A stretch of DNA of 64,000 nt from Shinella sp. CPCC 101442 (GTDB taxonomy: Bacteria > Pseudomonadota > Alphaproteobacteria > Rhizobiales > Rhizobiaceae), in assembly GCF_024704725.1 (NCBI RefSeq), contig NZ_JALIQS010000015.1:1-64000 (forward strand), read 5' to 3'. Within the stretch, counting starts at the first letter, position 1. Each line of letters starts with the position of its first letter. The translations under genes and the position numbers were made by a program. Under the pieces are notes generated by a model. It saw only the letters and a program-made list of their open reading frames with translations. It ran no database searches and was not told the DNA's origin. This document shows, one piece after another, positions 1 to 7,042 of the stretch.

Positions 1-1617
1 GGGAGAGGGCTCCAGATCCTGACGCGTCTCGACCGCTGCATCGGCCGGTTTCGGCATGGAGCGGATACCGAGAGCCGTGGCGACCTTATTGGCCAGCGTC
101 TCGTCGATGTTGAGAAGGTGCGAGATCATGCGCTCGCGAATGACAAGCGTTTCGACTTTGCTCAATTCGAAGGTCAGCGCCATGCCGATGTGTCGCTGTT
201 CGGGCGGCGTCTGGCTGATATAGAACTGGCGCGCCTGGCTGTAGTGATCGGCAAAGCTCTCCGGTCGCAGTCGGACCTTTTCACCGCTCTCCCGCGCGTT
301 GAAATGCCGGTATCCGGCAAGGGGAGATTCGCGCGGTCCTTCTCCAAAGGAATTGGGCTGGTAGTTCACCCTACCGACGGGATTGCGCATCGCCATGTGT
401 CCATCCTGTTGAAAATGCGCGAAGGGACACGTCGGCGCATTGATCGGCAGATGGGTGAAATTCGTGCTACCGAGGCGCTTCAGTTGGGTATCGAGATAGG
501 AAAAGTTGCGGCCCTGCAGCAGCGGGTCGTTGCTGAAATCGATACCCGGCGGCACGTTCTGCGTCATGAAGGCGACCTGCTCGGTTTCCGCGAAGAAGTT
601 GTCCGGCATGCGATCGAGCACCAGTCGGCCGACCGGCTTTGGTTTGAGGATTTCCTCGGGGATGAGCTTGGTCGGGTCGAGCACGTCGAAATCGAAACTG
701 TCGGCGAAATCCTGATCGAAGAGCTGGACCTGCAATTCCCATTCCGGGAAATTACCCGACTGGATCGCCTGCCAGAGGTCACGGCGATGGAAATCGGGAT
801 CAGCGCCATTGATCTTAACCGCTTCGTTCCAGGCGACGGACTGAAGCCCGAGCTTCGGCTTCCAGTGAAATTTTACGAAGGTGGACTCGTCCTTGGCGTT
901 GACGAGGCGGAACGTGTGCACACCGAAGCCTTCCATGAAGCGGAAGGAGCGGGGAATGGCCCGGTCCGACATGACCCACATGATCATGTGCATGCTTTCC
1001 GGCGTCAGGGTGATGAAGTCCCAGAAATTGTCGTGGGCGGACTGGGCTTGTGGAAAGCCGCGGTCGGGCTCGGGTTTTACGGCATGGATGATATCGGGAA
1101 ATTTGATAGCATCCTGAATGAAGAACACCGGGATGTTGTTTCCGACGAGGTCCCAATTGCCTTCCTGCGTGTAGAGCTTTACCGCGAAACCGCGCACGTC
1201 GCGTGCAAGGTCTACGGACCCCTTGCTGCCCGCGACCGTGGAGAAGCGGACGAATGCCGGCGTTTTTTCGCCGGCACGCTGGAAGAGGTCAGCGCGTGTG
1301 TAGGCGGCGAGCGATTCATAGGTTTCGAAGTAGCCATGCGCGCCATAGCCGCGCGCATGCACAACCCGCTCGGGAATGCGCTCGTGGTCGAAGTGGAAGA
1401 TCTTTTCGCGGAAATGGAAGTCGTCGACGACCAGCGGCCCGCGCGGGCCGACGCGCAGCGAGTTCTGGTCGTCCGCGACCGGCCCGCCCTGGGCGGTCGT
1501 CAGCACGGGGGTGTCGCTTTCGGCAATTTGGTGAAGCTCGCCGCCTGCGCCTCGCCGTAGCTTTACATCGTGGATGGCGGCGGAGTCGGTTGCGGCAGCG
1601 ATTGTTTTCCTGGCCAT
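1..1617 (-). CDS. katE: Large-subunit catalase (HPII/KatE type), 3' end outside window
   Basis: Heme catalase that disproportionates hydrogen peroxide in the cytoplasm. The frame is open from the ATG at 1617 to the window edge (539 codons), so the C-terminus is missing here. It starts [17 protein letters not shown] and carries the catalytic His segment [11 protein letters not shown], the distal Asn segment [12 protein letters not shown], and the proximal heme Tyr segment NFSYLDTQ. The N-terminal extension is typical of large-subunit catalases. The start is supported by an upstream TAGGAG on the minus strand. It lies downstream of a DUF892 gene and a weak hairpin. A second, complete copy of the same gene lies at 51164-53302 with very similar sequence, so this is one of a paralogous pair. 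Whether the C-terminal DJ-1-like domain is present cannot be seen here, although the full copy has it. Confidence 0.95.
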   Translation of the reverse strand, partial: MARKTIAAATDSAAIHDVKLRRGAGGELHQIAESDTPVLTTAQGGPVADDQNSLRVGPRGPLVVDDFHFREKIFHFDHERIPERVVHARGYGAHGYFETYESLAAYTRADLFQRAGEKTPAFVRFSTVAGSKGSVDLARDVRGFAVKLYTQEGNWDLVGNNIPVFFIQDAIKFPDIIHAVKPEPDRGFPQAQSAHDNFWDFITLTPESMHMIMWVMSDRAIPRSFRFMEGFGVHTFRLVNAKDESTFVKFHWKPKLGLQSVAWNEAVKINGADPDFHRRDLWQAIQSGNFPEWELQVQLFDQDFADSFDFDVLDPTKLIPEEILKPKPVGRLVLDRMPDNFFAETEQVAFMTQNVPPGIDFSNDPLLQGRNFSYLDTQLKRLGSTNFTHLPINAPTCPFAHFQQDGHMAMRNPVGRVNYQPNSFGEGPRESPLAGYRHFNARESGEKVRLRPESFADHYSQARQFYISQTPPEQRHIGMALTFELSKVETLVIRERMISHLLNIDETLANKVATALGIRSMPKPADAAVETRQDLEPSP

Positions 1618-1663
1618 GGGTATGGCTCCTATAAACTGGTTCGAGGGGCAACGAGACGGAAAC

Positions 1664-1690
1664 AAAAAGGCCCCCCTGGACGACGGCCTG
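1664..1690 (-). terminator. Weak hairpin plus T-run after DUF892 gene (copy 1)
   Basis: On the minus strand AGGCC and GGCCT pair around a 12-nt loop and are followed by TTTTTGTTT. The copy at 53353-53379 has a longer 8-bp stem, so this one looks eroded. It sits between the DUF892 gene and the catalase gene and may allow readthrough. Confidence 0.45.
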
Positions 1691-1708
1691 ATCCTTGTTG
1701 GTGGCAGT

Positions 1709-2215
1709 CTAGCTGGCCTTTTTCATCGAGCCCTTGGCATTTGCCGAGGATTCGCCGAGCGCCGTAAGCTTCTGGTCCGTGGCGATCTCCTCCTGGAGAT
1801 TGGCGTCGAGAAGCGCCATCGCGTCCTTCAGGCCGAGCTGTTTCGCCCAAGCCTTCAACGTGCCGTAGCGGGCGATCTCATAGTGCTCGACAGCCTGGGC
1901 CGAGGCGATGAGGCCGGCATCGAGGGCGGCGGCGCCCTTGTAGTCCTCCATGATCTCCTCGCCTTCAGCGATGATGCCCTGAATAGCTTCGCAGGTCTTG
2001 CCGCGGGCGGGCTTGCCGAGGAGCTCGAACACCTGTTCGAGGCGCTCGATCTGCCCCTGGGTTTCGTCGCGGTGCTGCAGGAAGCCGGCTTTGCCTTCTT
2101 CCGACTGGGCCGCACGCGCCATCTTCGGCAGGGCCTTCAGGATCTGTTTTTCAGCGAAGTAGATATCTTTGAGCGTATCAAGGAAGAGGTCGTTCAAAGT
2201 CTTTTCCGTAGCCAT
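1709..2215 (-). CDS. DUF892 family ferritin-like protein (YciE/YciF type), copy 1
   Basis: A 168-aa all-helical protein of the YciE/YciF (DUF892) ferritin-like family, known as stress-induced in enterobacteria and rhizobia; the biochemical role is not settled. The N-terminal [20 protein letters not shown] is the family signature. Glu and His residues spread along the helices (for example [17 protein letters not shown] and LQEEI) fit a di-iron-like four-helix bundle. It is about 96% identical by eye to the paralog at 53399-53908, with seven substitutions and one extra Pro. It precedes the catalase gene in both copies. An EcfG-like promoter lies 42 bp upstream. Confidence 0.9.
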   Translation of the reverse strand: MATEKTLNDLFLDTLKDIYFAEKQILKALPKMARAAQSEEGKAGFLQHRDETQGQIERLEQVFELLGKPARGKTCEAIQGIIAEGEEIMEDYKGAAALDAGLIASAQAVEHYEIARYGTLKAWAKQLGLKDAMALLDANLQEEIATDQKLTALGESSANAKGSMKKAS

Positions 2216-2256
2216 TGGAGAATCCGATCAAATTTTCGAGAGGAATGGACTCAAAC

Positions 2257-2281
2257 AACCGTGGAACCGAGGCGACGTTCC
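2257..2281 (-). promoter_or_regulatory. EcfG/RpoE2-type promoter GGAAC-N16-GGTT (DUF892 copy 1)
   Basis: On the minus strand GGAAC is followed after exactly 16 nt by GGTT, upstream of the DUF892 start at 2215. The same pair with the same 16-nt spacing occurs upstream of the paralog (53950-53974), although the spacer differs. The known alphaproteobacterial general-stress consensus is GGAAC-N16/17-CGTT. That this drives DUF892 and catalase is inference. Confidence 0.6.
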
Positions 2282-2320
2282 GCTGCTCGGAAAATAAATC
2301 GGTACGAACCGAACCCACCC

Positions 2321-3406
2321 TCACTTCATCAAGCCCGCGGAACGCAGCGCTTTCTCGATGATGGACTGAATACTGTTGTCAGCACCGGCAGATGAGGGCG
2401 GCTGCTTGACCGTTCCTTCTGGGGAGGAAGACGCATGCGGCTGACCGCGGCGCTCGAAGGAGGCGGCAAGGCCCCAGCTTCTCGCGATTTGCACAGTCGA
2501 GGAAACACCGACGTCGAGCATGAACGGCGCTGCCCTGCCATATCCGCTGGACGCTTCGATCGGCGTGCCATGGCCCATACCTGAAATGGTGTAGAGTTCT
2601 ATTGCCTCCAAGCCGCGATCGTCGTGCCATACAGATCGCAAATTTCGACCCATCGTTTCGACCTGGCTGGGTTGTCCCGGAACCGCATGCACGCCCCGCC
2701 ATTGCGCGATAATCGCGGCCGCGTTGTCAGAAACAACTGTATTGTCATTCGTTCCCTGCCAGACGGAAATCGTCGGCCAGGTGCCTTCGTGGCGTGAGGC
2801 GGCACGCAGGCTTTCCTGCAGGCTGTCGGTGCCGGGAAGACCCTGCCCACGCATGCGGTCGAACGCCTCGGGAACAGTCAAGGCGGCGGCGTAGGGTAAG
2901 CCGGCGATGATAGCGCCACCGGCAAAGACTTCTGGATAACAGGCCAACATGGCATTCGCCATGGCGCCGCCGGCCGATAGACCGGTGATATAGATTCGGC
3001 GCTCATCGACGCCATGTTCGGCGACCACGCTGGCGATCATCTGCCGGATCGACATCACTTCGCCCCGGTCCCGCTGGGTGTCCGCGGCATTGAACCAGTT
3101 GAAACACAGGTTCGCGTTGTTCTGCCTGTTCTGTTCGGGGAAAAGGACAATGAAGCCGTAGTCCTCGGCGAGCGCGGACCAGCCTGAACCGACATCGTAG
3201 CTGGCGGCGGTTTGCGTGCAGCCGTGCAGCACGACCACCAGAGCCGGTGCCGCCGGCAATTGCTTCGGCACATGCTGCCACGCCGCCAAGGCGCCCGGGT
3301 TTCCGCCGAAATGATCGAGCTTCTTGAGAATGGAGCCGGGCGATGTCGCAGGCTTGACTGAGCGCAGTCGCGCGAGCCGTTCGAGTGTATCAGATAGCGA
3401 TCTCAT
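2321..3406 (-). CDS. PHB depolymerase-family esterase
   Basis: Alpha/beta hydrolase of the poly(3-hydroxybutyrate) depolymerase / LpqC-like esterase family. Visible motifs are VVVLHGCTQTAASYD (oxyanion region), the nucleophile elbow GLSAGG, a TNDNTV segment that may carry the acid, and GMGHGTP with the catalytic His. Lengths are 361 aa from the ATG at 3406, which has GGAG about 7 nt upstream, or 374 aa from an upstream start at 3445 without a good ribosome site; I prefer 3406. The C-terminus is low-complexity followed by IQSIIEKALRSAGLMK. There is no obvious signal peptide, so an intracellular substrate is plausible. A truncated, frameshifted copy lies at 54023-54557 next to the second catalase block. 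Confidence 0.85.
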   Translation of the reverse strand: MRSLSDTLERLARLRSVKPATSPGSILKKLDHFGGNPGALAAWQHVPKQLPAAPALVVVLHGCTQTAASYDVGSGWSALAEDYGFIVLFPEQNRQNNANLCFNWFNAADTQRDRGEVMSIRQMIASVVAEHGVDERRIYITGLSAGGAMANAMLACYPEVFAGGAIIAGLPYAAALTVPEAFDRMRGQGLPGTDSLQESLRAASRHEGTWPTISVWQGTNDNTVVSDNAAAIIAQWRGVHAVPGQPSQVETMGRNLRSVWHDDRGLEAIELYTISGMGHGTPIEASSGYGRAAPFMLDVGVSSTVQIARSWGLAASFERRGQPHASSSPEGTVKQPPSSAGADNSIQSIIEKALRSAGLMK

Positions 3407-3512
3407 GAGGGGCTCCAGGTAGCGCGCCGGATTGGCCGCATACACTGTAACCCCTCCGCAGTATTAAAGTTGCTGCACTGCACAATAATTCTTCTGGCGA
3501 ATGAACGGAAAG

Positions 3513-3535
3513 AAGCCGCCCCGAGAGGGCGGCTT
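3513..3535 (-). terminator. Rho-independent terminator after membrane-protein gene
   Basis: Stem AAGCCGCC / GGCGGCTT with a short loop, followed on the minus strand by TCTTTCC. It lies 10 bp downstream of the stop at 3545, between that gene and the esterase gene. Confidence 0.7.
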
Positions 3536-3544
3536 CCAGATTGC

Positions 3545-4447
3545 TTATCGTGTAATAATCAAGGCTGCTTCTTCATCGTCACGCTGGCGTCCGCCGAGAG
3601 CTGCTGCAGCCGATGCGATAAAGGCGCCGACGAGAAGGGACAGGGCGCCAAGCATCGCCGCCGTCGCGGCGGATTTTCGGGCCTCGTCGGCGGCTTTGAG
3701 GGCGGCGTTCTTCGCATCCTCGATCTGAGTCAGCACCTGATCGACCCGGGCGCGCGCCTCTTCGGGTGGGATACCGGCGCGTGATGCAACGATTGATGAG
3801 ATATAAGCCCGGTCGGCCTCCGGCACGCCGTCATTTACCGCACCTTGCATCAGGATGCGGGAAATTTCGGCCGTGGCCGATGCATTGTCCGCTTGAGCGC
3901 GGCTCGCGACATCCTGCGGGCGCAACAGCATATCGGTGAAGTAGCCAGTCGCAGCATCGGGTGCGGCCGCATCGCTGTTTGCCGCGGCCGCGGTGCCCGC
4001 AACCGTGGCGGTGGCTGCCGCCGTCGATACAGCCTGGGCGCCGGCGCCGGCGAGCGAGGTGAATGCAGAGCCTGCAATGCCAACGACAACCACCGTTGCC
4101 AGTGCCCAGCTTAGAAAGCCATGCGCGGTGTCGCGAAAGAACACCTCATCCGTATGGACGTTGGCCCACTTGGTGCGCAGGCGGCCGGTCAGATAGCCGC
4201 CTAGCGCGGAGGCCAACCACTGGACGACCACGAACCAGATCGCTGCCGTGACGCCGACGGTGGTGAAGGAAGCACTGTCGCCCGACCATGGCGAGACCAT
4301 CGTCAGGCCGACGCCGGAGCCAAGCAGGAGTAGAATGATCGTGGCGGCCGCCGCGGCCACCGCGCCGCCGATGACCGGCCCCCATGCGAGGGCCGGTGTG
4401 CTGGATTCCACACCGACGTCGGAAACACCCGAACTGTAAAGGGACAT
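3545..4447 (-). CDS. Four-TM membrane protein, rhizobial PhnA-like hypothetical family (copy 1)
   Basis: A 300-aa integral membrane protein. Hydrophobic segments are visible near residues 25-50 (GPVIGGAVAAAAATIILLLL), 65-90, 110-140 and 270-290. The last-but-one part holds a soluble region rich in Ala, Asp and Glu (residues about 170-265). Rhizobial genomes often label this family PhnA-like, but there is no sign of a phosphonate function. It is a distant paralog of the protein at 50184-51086, with the same length and layout. The start follows GGAGG closely. It is preceded by a 25-aa membrane peptide gene, and both sit downstream of an EcfG-like promoter, so a cell-envelope stress role is inferred. 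Confidence 0.8.
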   Translation of the reverse strand: MSLYSSGVSDVGVESSTPALAWGPVIGGAVAAAAATIILLLLGSGVGLTMVSPWSGDSASFTTVGVTAAIWFVVVQWLASALGGYLTGRLRTKWANVHTDEVFFRDTAHGFLSWALATVVVVGIAGSAFTSLAGAGAQAVSTAAATATVAGTAAAANSDAAAPDAATGYFTDMLLRPQDVASRAQADNASATAEISRILMQGAVNDGVPEADRAYISSIVASRAGIPPEEARARVDQVLTQIEDAKNAALKAADEARKSAATAAMLGALSLLVGAFIASAAAALGGRQRDDEEAALIITR

Positions 4448-4456
4448 GTCCGCCTC

Positions 4457-4534
4457 CTATCGCAGGAAAAGGACGAGCAGGACAACGATCGGCAGGGGAA
4501 TACCCAGAAGCCAGAGAAGAATGCCGCGACCCAT
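4457..4534 (-). CDS. 25-aa membrane small protein
   Basis: A tiny ORF (MGRGILLWLLGIPLPIVVLL then VLFLR) forming a single hydrophobic helix with Arg at both ends. A strong Shine-Dalgarno (TGGAGG) lies about 8 nt before the ATG, and its stop is only 9 nt before the start of the 300-aa membrane protein, with GGAGG between them. This indicates a two-gene unit under the EcfG-like promoter at 4584-4608. Function is unknown; a partner or regulator of the downstream membrane protein is a guess. Confidence 0.7.
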   Translation of the reverse strand: MGRGILLWLLGIPLPIVVLLVLFLR

Positions 4535-4583
4535 TTTGAAGACCTCCAGTAATGCGCGAGCGAGTACCCGCATCTGGCGCCCC

Positions 4584-4608
4584 AACTCTTTGAATCCCCT
4601 GAGGTTCC
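4584..4608 (-). promoter_or_regulatory. EcfG/RpoE2-type promoter GGAAC-N16-AGTT
   Basis: Minus-strand GGAAC at 4608-4604, then exactly 16 nt, then AGTT. It is placed 50 bp upstream of the 25-aa membrane peptide gene. A second such site on the plus strand (4645-4669) lies 36 bp away, making a divergent pair. Confidence 0.6.
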
Positions 4609-4644
4609 ATGAAACGGCGCGGTATTTTCTATTTTTTGACTTAT

Positions 4645-4669
4645 GGAACCATGCGACAGGCGGGGTGTT
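4645..4669 (+). promoter_or_regulatory. EcfG/RpoE2-type promoter GGAAC-N16-TGTT
   Basis: Plus-strand GGAAC at 4645-4649 and TGTT at 4666-4669 with a 16-nt spacer, 40 bp upstream of the exported PepSY-like gene. Same architecture as the other stress promoters in this window. Confidence 0.6.
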
Positions 4670-4709
4670 CCCAAGGGCCTGATCTCAGGCTCCAACGAGG
4701 AACAAGATC

Positions 4710-5027
4710 ATGAAAAAACTTCTCCTAGTCGCCGCCTTGGTGGGCGCATCGACCTTTGGCGCCTTCGCTCAGACGTCAACTACCCCGACAACCGATGGCG
4801 ACACGCCGGCTGTTGCGACGCCCGACACCAAGAATGCGACTGCTCCGGTCGAAGGCGCGAACAGCTTCACGGAGGACCAGGCGCGGGAACGCATTACCGC
4901 AGCCGGCTATGCCGATGTCACCGGCCTCATGCTGGATGACAAGGGTGTCTGGCAGGCCAAGGCGACCAAGGACGGCAAGGCCATGAGCGTCGCGCTCGAC
5001 TATCAGGGCAACATCGTCGCCAACTAA
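4710..5027 (+). CDS. Exported PepSY-like small protein
   Basis: A 105-aa protein with an N-terminal signal peptide (MKKLLLVAALVGASTFGAFA, probable cleavage after AFA-Q), a Thr/Ala-rich linker and a C-terminal domain of about 50 aa (SFTEDQARERITAAGY ... GVWQAKATKDGKAMSVALDY) that resembles PepSY-type domains. Probably periplasmic. The start follows GAGGAAC. It is followed after 22 bp by the Gly-rich stress gene, so they likely form one transcript ending at the terminator near 5680. An EcfG-like promoter lies upstream. Confidence 0.75.
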   Translation: MKKLLLVAALVGASTFGAFAQTSTTPTTDGDTPAVATPDTKNATAPVEGANSFTEDQARERITAAGYADVTGLMLDDKGVWQAKATKDGKAMSVALDYQGNIVAN

Positions 5028-5049
5028 ACTCAGCTTTCAGGAGATCCCT

Positions 5050-5643
5050 ATGAAAACCGTTACAGGACTTTTCGACGATTATTCCGATGCAAGCGCTGCC
5101 GTCAGCGCCCTGGAGGCACGCGGCGTGCCGTCCAGCGATATCAGCATCGTTTCCAACAATGCGGACGAACGTCATAACAAGGAAACCAATGCCGTCGAAG
5201 GCGCCGGGACAGGTGCAGGCATCGGCGCCGCCGTCGGCGGCGTCGGTGGCCTTCTCACCGGGCTCGGCATCATGGCCATTCCCGGTGTCGGTCCGGTGGT
5301 TGCTGCCGGTTGGCTTGCCGCTACCGCGGCGGGCGCAGTAGCAGGCGCGGTAGCCGGTGGCGCCGCAGGCGGGCTGATCGGCGCGCTGACCGAATCCGGC
5401 GTCTCCGAAGACGATGCGCATGTCTATGCGGAGGGGGTTCGCCGCGGGGGGACGCTCGTGACGGCGAAGGTTGACGAAAGCCTCCAGGCGGAGGCCGAAG
5501 CCACCCTTCGCAAGTCGAACTGGGTTGATCCCGGTCAGCGGCGCGCGGTCTATGCCAACGAGGGCTGGACCCGGTTCGATGACACCCTCGACCCCTACGG
5601 GCCGGCGGAAGTCGAACAGGAGCGGCTGCGCTACAGGCGTTGA
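5050..5643 (+). CDS. General-stress YflT/GSP17M-like protein with glycine-rich membrane-like core
   Basis: A 197-aa protein. The N-terminal 40 residues (TVTGLFDDYSDASAAVSAL) resemble the heat-induced/general stress YflT (GSP17M) domain. Residues about 55-120 are extremely Gly/Ala-rich with GXXXG patterns (GIGAAVGGVGG, GAVAGAVAGG), a glycine-zipper type that may insert in membranes. The C-terminal 70 residues are soluble. Start preceded by CAGGAGA. Second gene of the stress pair behind the plus-strand EcfG-like site. No enzymatic role can be assigned. Confidence 0.8.
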   Translation: MKTVTGLFDDYSDASAAVSALEARGVPSSDISIVSNNADERHNKETNAVEGAGTGAGIGAAVGGVGGLLTGLGIMAIPGVGPVVAAGWLAATAAGAVAGAVAGGAAGGLIGALTESGVSEDDAHVYAEGVRRGGTLVTAKVDESLQAEAEATLRKSNWVDPGQRRAVYANEGWTRFDDTLDPYGPAEVEQERLRYRR

Positions 5644-5657
5644 ACCATCTCGGGAAA

Positions 5658-5681
5658 AGGCCGGCAATCGCCGGCTTTTTT
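5658..5681 (+). terminator. Rho-independent terminator
   Basis: Perfect GCCGGC AATC GCCGGC hairpin followed by TTTTTT, 15 bp after the stop of the 197-aa stress protein. Closes the plus-strand stress transcript. Confidence 0.9.
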
Positions 5682-5886
5682 ACGTCGGGTGGATGATTGA
5701 TACTCGAAGGACGTAGCGCCCGCTTCGAACATTGGCGATTGCCATTCAATCTCGCGATCAGGAAATGTTGGTTCGACGAACGTCCATGCCGAAGTTGAAG
5801 TGAAAGTGGCAACAGATGGAGGTGTGGTCGGAATCTGCATGACAGGCACGGCTGTCTGCTTGAAATTCACGCATTACTCTCACCGA

Positions 5887-5914
5887 AAGCCGAAGGCGAA
5901 AACGCCTTCGGCTT
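5887..5914 (-). terminator. Hairpin downstream of the 113-aa protein gene
   Basis: Perfect 12-bp arms AAGCCGAAGGCG / CGCCTTCGGCTT around a 4-nt loop, 25 bp past the stop of the minus-strand gene at 5939-6280. The T-run is short, but the stem is strong. Confidence 0.6.
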
Positions 5915-5938
5915 CGTATCTTGTGAGTTCAGTGCTTG

Positions 5939-6280
5939 TCAGGACAATGTGCGCCCGCAATCGAAGGTGACCTTGCTGAGAAGATCCGCTGGCACCTGGA
6001 TGTCGGCCATCGCGGCGGCGACGAGTTCGTCCCGCTTCGTACGGTTTTCGTACCCCTTGTAGGTTGCCAGATCGGTGCTGCTGGCGGTGGCGATGCGGCC
6101 TGCCGAAGCAGAACATATGCCCGCAAGGGTATCTACCTGTGCGGTCTTGACCGCCTCGGTGCGTGCGCTGGTTGTCGAAACCCATCCCGCATTGAAGGCG
6201 ATGAGCGGCGCAGCCACGAGACCGAGAACGAAACCCACCATGTAGGGTTTTGCCTTTTCCATGTTCAGACTGAATGACAT
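5939..6280 (-). CDS. Membrane-anchored hypothetical protein (113 aa)
   Basis: A short N-terminus (MSFSLNMEKAKPY) is followed by one hydrophobic helix (MVGFVLGLVAAPLIAFNAGW) and a mostly soluble 75-aa tail with two Cys (GICSAS and FDCGRTLS) that could form a disulfide outside the cytoplasm. The look is that of a conserved rhizobial hypothetical protein anchored in the inner membrane and facing the periplasm. A strong hairpin follows the stop. No EcfG-like site was found upstream. Function unknown. Confidence 0.65.
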   Translation of the reverse strand: MSFSLNMEKAKPYMVGFVLGLVAAPLIAFNAGWVSTTSARTEAVKTAQVDTLAGICSASAGRIATASSTDLATYKGYENRTKRDELVAAAMADIQVPADLLSKVTFDCGRTLS

Positions 6281-6690
6281 GACTTCACTCCCTATAATCG
6301 ATGACTATCAGGATTGATAAGGGCCCGCGCTCGGACCTGGAGCCAATGGCAATCCTGACAGTTTCAGTGTGCGCCCTAACACGCCGAAGGCAAATGAAAT
6401 TCAAGTTTTTTCTTTGAATTTCCGCGCGGTTTTCCGGTCAAAAACAAAAACACATGATTTTAATTTTTGTGATATGATGAATTCAATCGAAAAGCGCATG
6501 GATTCATGGGTTGTCGATGAATTTTTACAGTCATGAGTTACATATTTTATTTGAGTTTCCGGAATTTGATGCAGCCTGCATCAAGTTTTTTGATGAAATT
6601 CTTCTTTAGGCAGCGCCGGCGGGAGTATTTCCGGCGCTCATGGCGGCTTTTCGTATCGCAGAGTCAGCCGTTCACCGCGAGGAACGTTCC
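6281..6690. other. AT-rich intergenic stretch with a possible 30-codon ORF
   Basis: Roughly 6380-6600 is clearly AT-rich compared with the rest of the window, with runs such as GTTTTTTC and AATTTTTG. A 30-codon ORF (6517-6609, MNFYSHELHILFEFPEFDAA...) lies in it but has no convincing ribosome site. An imperfect GCGCCGGCGGGAGTATTTCCGGCGC hairpin lies just after, at about 6615-6638. The stretch could hold regulatory DNA, a small RNA or foreign DNA; none is proven. Confidence 0.4.
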
Positions 6691-6942
6691 ATGAGTCTCA
6701 GTTTTCCAAACCAAAGCCGAAGCTATGAAGAGGCCGGCAAGCGTATCCGCTTTATTGGTCATGACGGCATGTTCGCGATTCCGTTCTTCGCAGGGGCGGA
6801 CCTGTTCCCGGGAGTGATATCCGAAGCCGGTTATCTCAGTGCTTTCGACGATGCCCGCGTCTCTGTCTACAAGGCGGCGCGGCGCGCCTATTCCGCTGGC
6901 CGAAAGCCGGTTTATGTCCTGACGCGTGCCGATTTCGGCTGA
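6691..6942 (+). CDS. DUF1488 family protein
   Basis: An 83-aa protein starting MSLSFPNQSRSYEEAGKRIR with the DUF1488 pattern: a basic, aromatic N-terminus, a GHDGMFAIPFF strand and a C-terminal region (RVSVYKAARRAYSAGRKPV) similar to other rhizobial DUF1488 proteins. I chose the ATG at 6691 because GCGAGGAACG precedes it, whereas the upstream in-frame start at 6640 has none. Function unknown. It sits 100 bp upstream of the glucan synthase gene in the same direction. Confidence 0.7.
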   Translation: MSLSFPNQSRSYEEAGKRIRFIGHDGMFAIPFFAGADLFPGVISEAGYLSAFDDARVSVYKAARRAYSAGRKPVYVLTRADFG

Positions 6943-7042
6943 GAGCGTCGTCCCCGAGCAGGCTTCGGCACCCCACATCCCCAAACGATTGCCGGGTTTC
7001 GCCCGGCCGGCTGCCTGGCCGCATCTGGGCAAAGGAATGATT

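Larger units (their letters stand above)
1..3445 (-). repeat. Long direct repeat, copy 1 (catalase - DUF892 - esterase)
   Basis: Colinear with 51164-54557: same three gene types, same orientation, with the DUF892 pair about 96% and the catalases highly similar by eye. Intergenic parts diverge more. The two blocks form large direct repeats roughly 50 kb apart. Confidence 0.85.

Noticed and set aside
118-1560. Long plus-strand frame of 480 codons
   Set aside because: It is the shadow of the catalase gene on the minus strand; its protein has no family pattern, and the same happens at 52079-52900 opposite the second catalase.
5631-5870. Possible small minus-strand CDS starting GTG at 5870
   Set aside because: It has a weak ribosome site, but its end runs through the strong terminator at 5658-5681 and no family was recognised.
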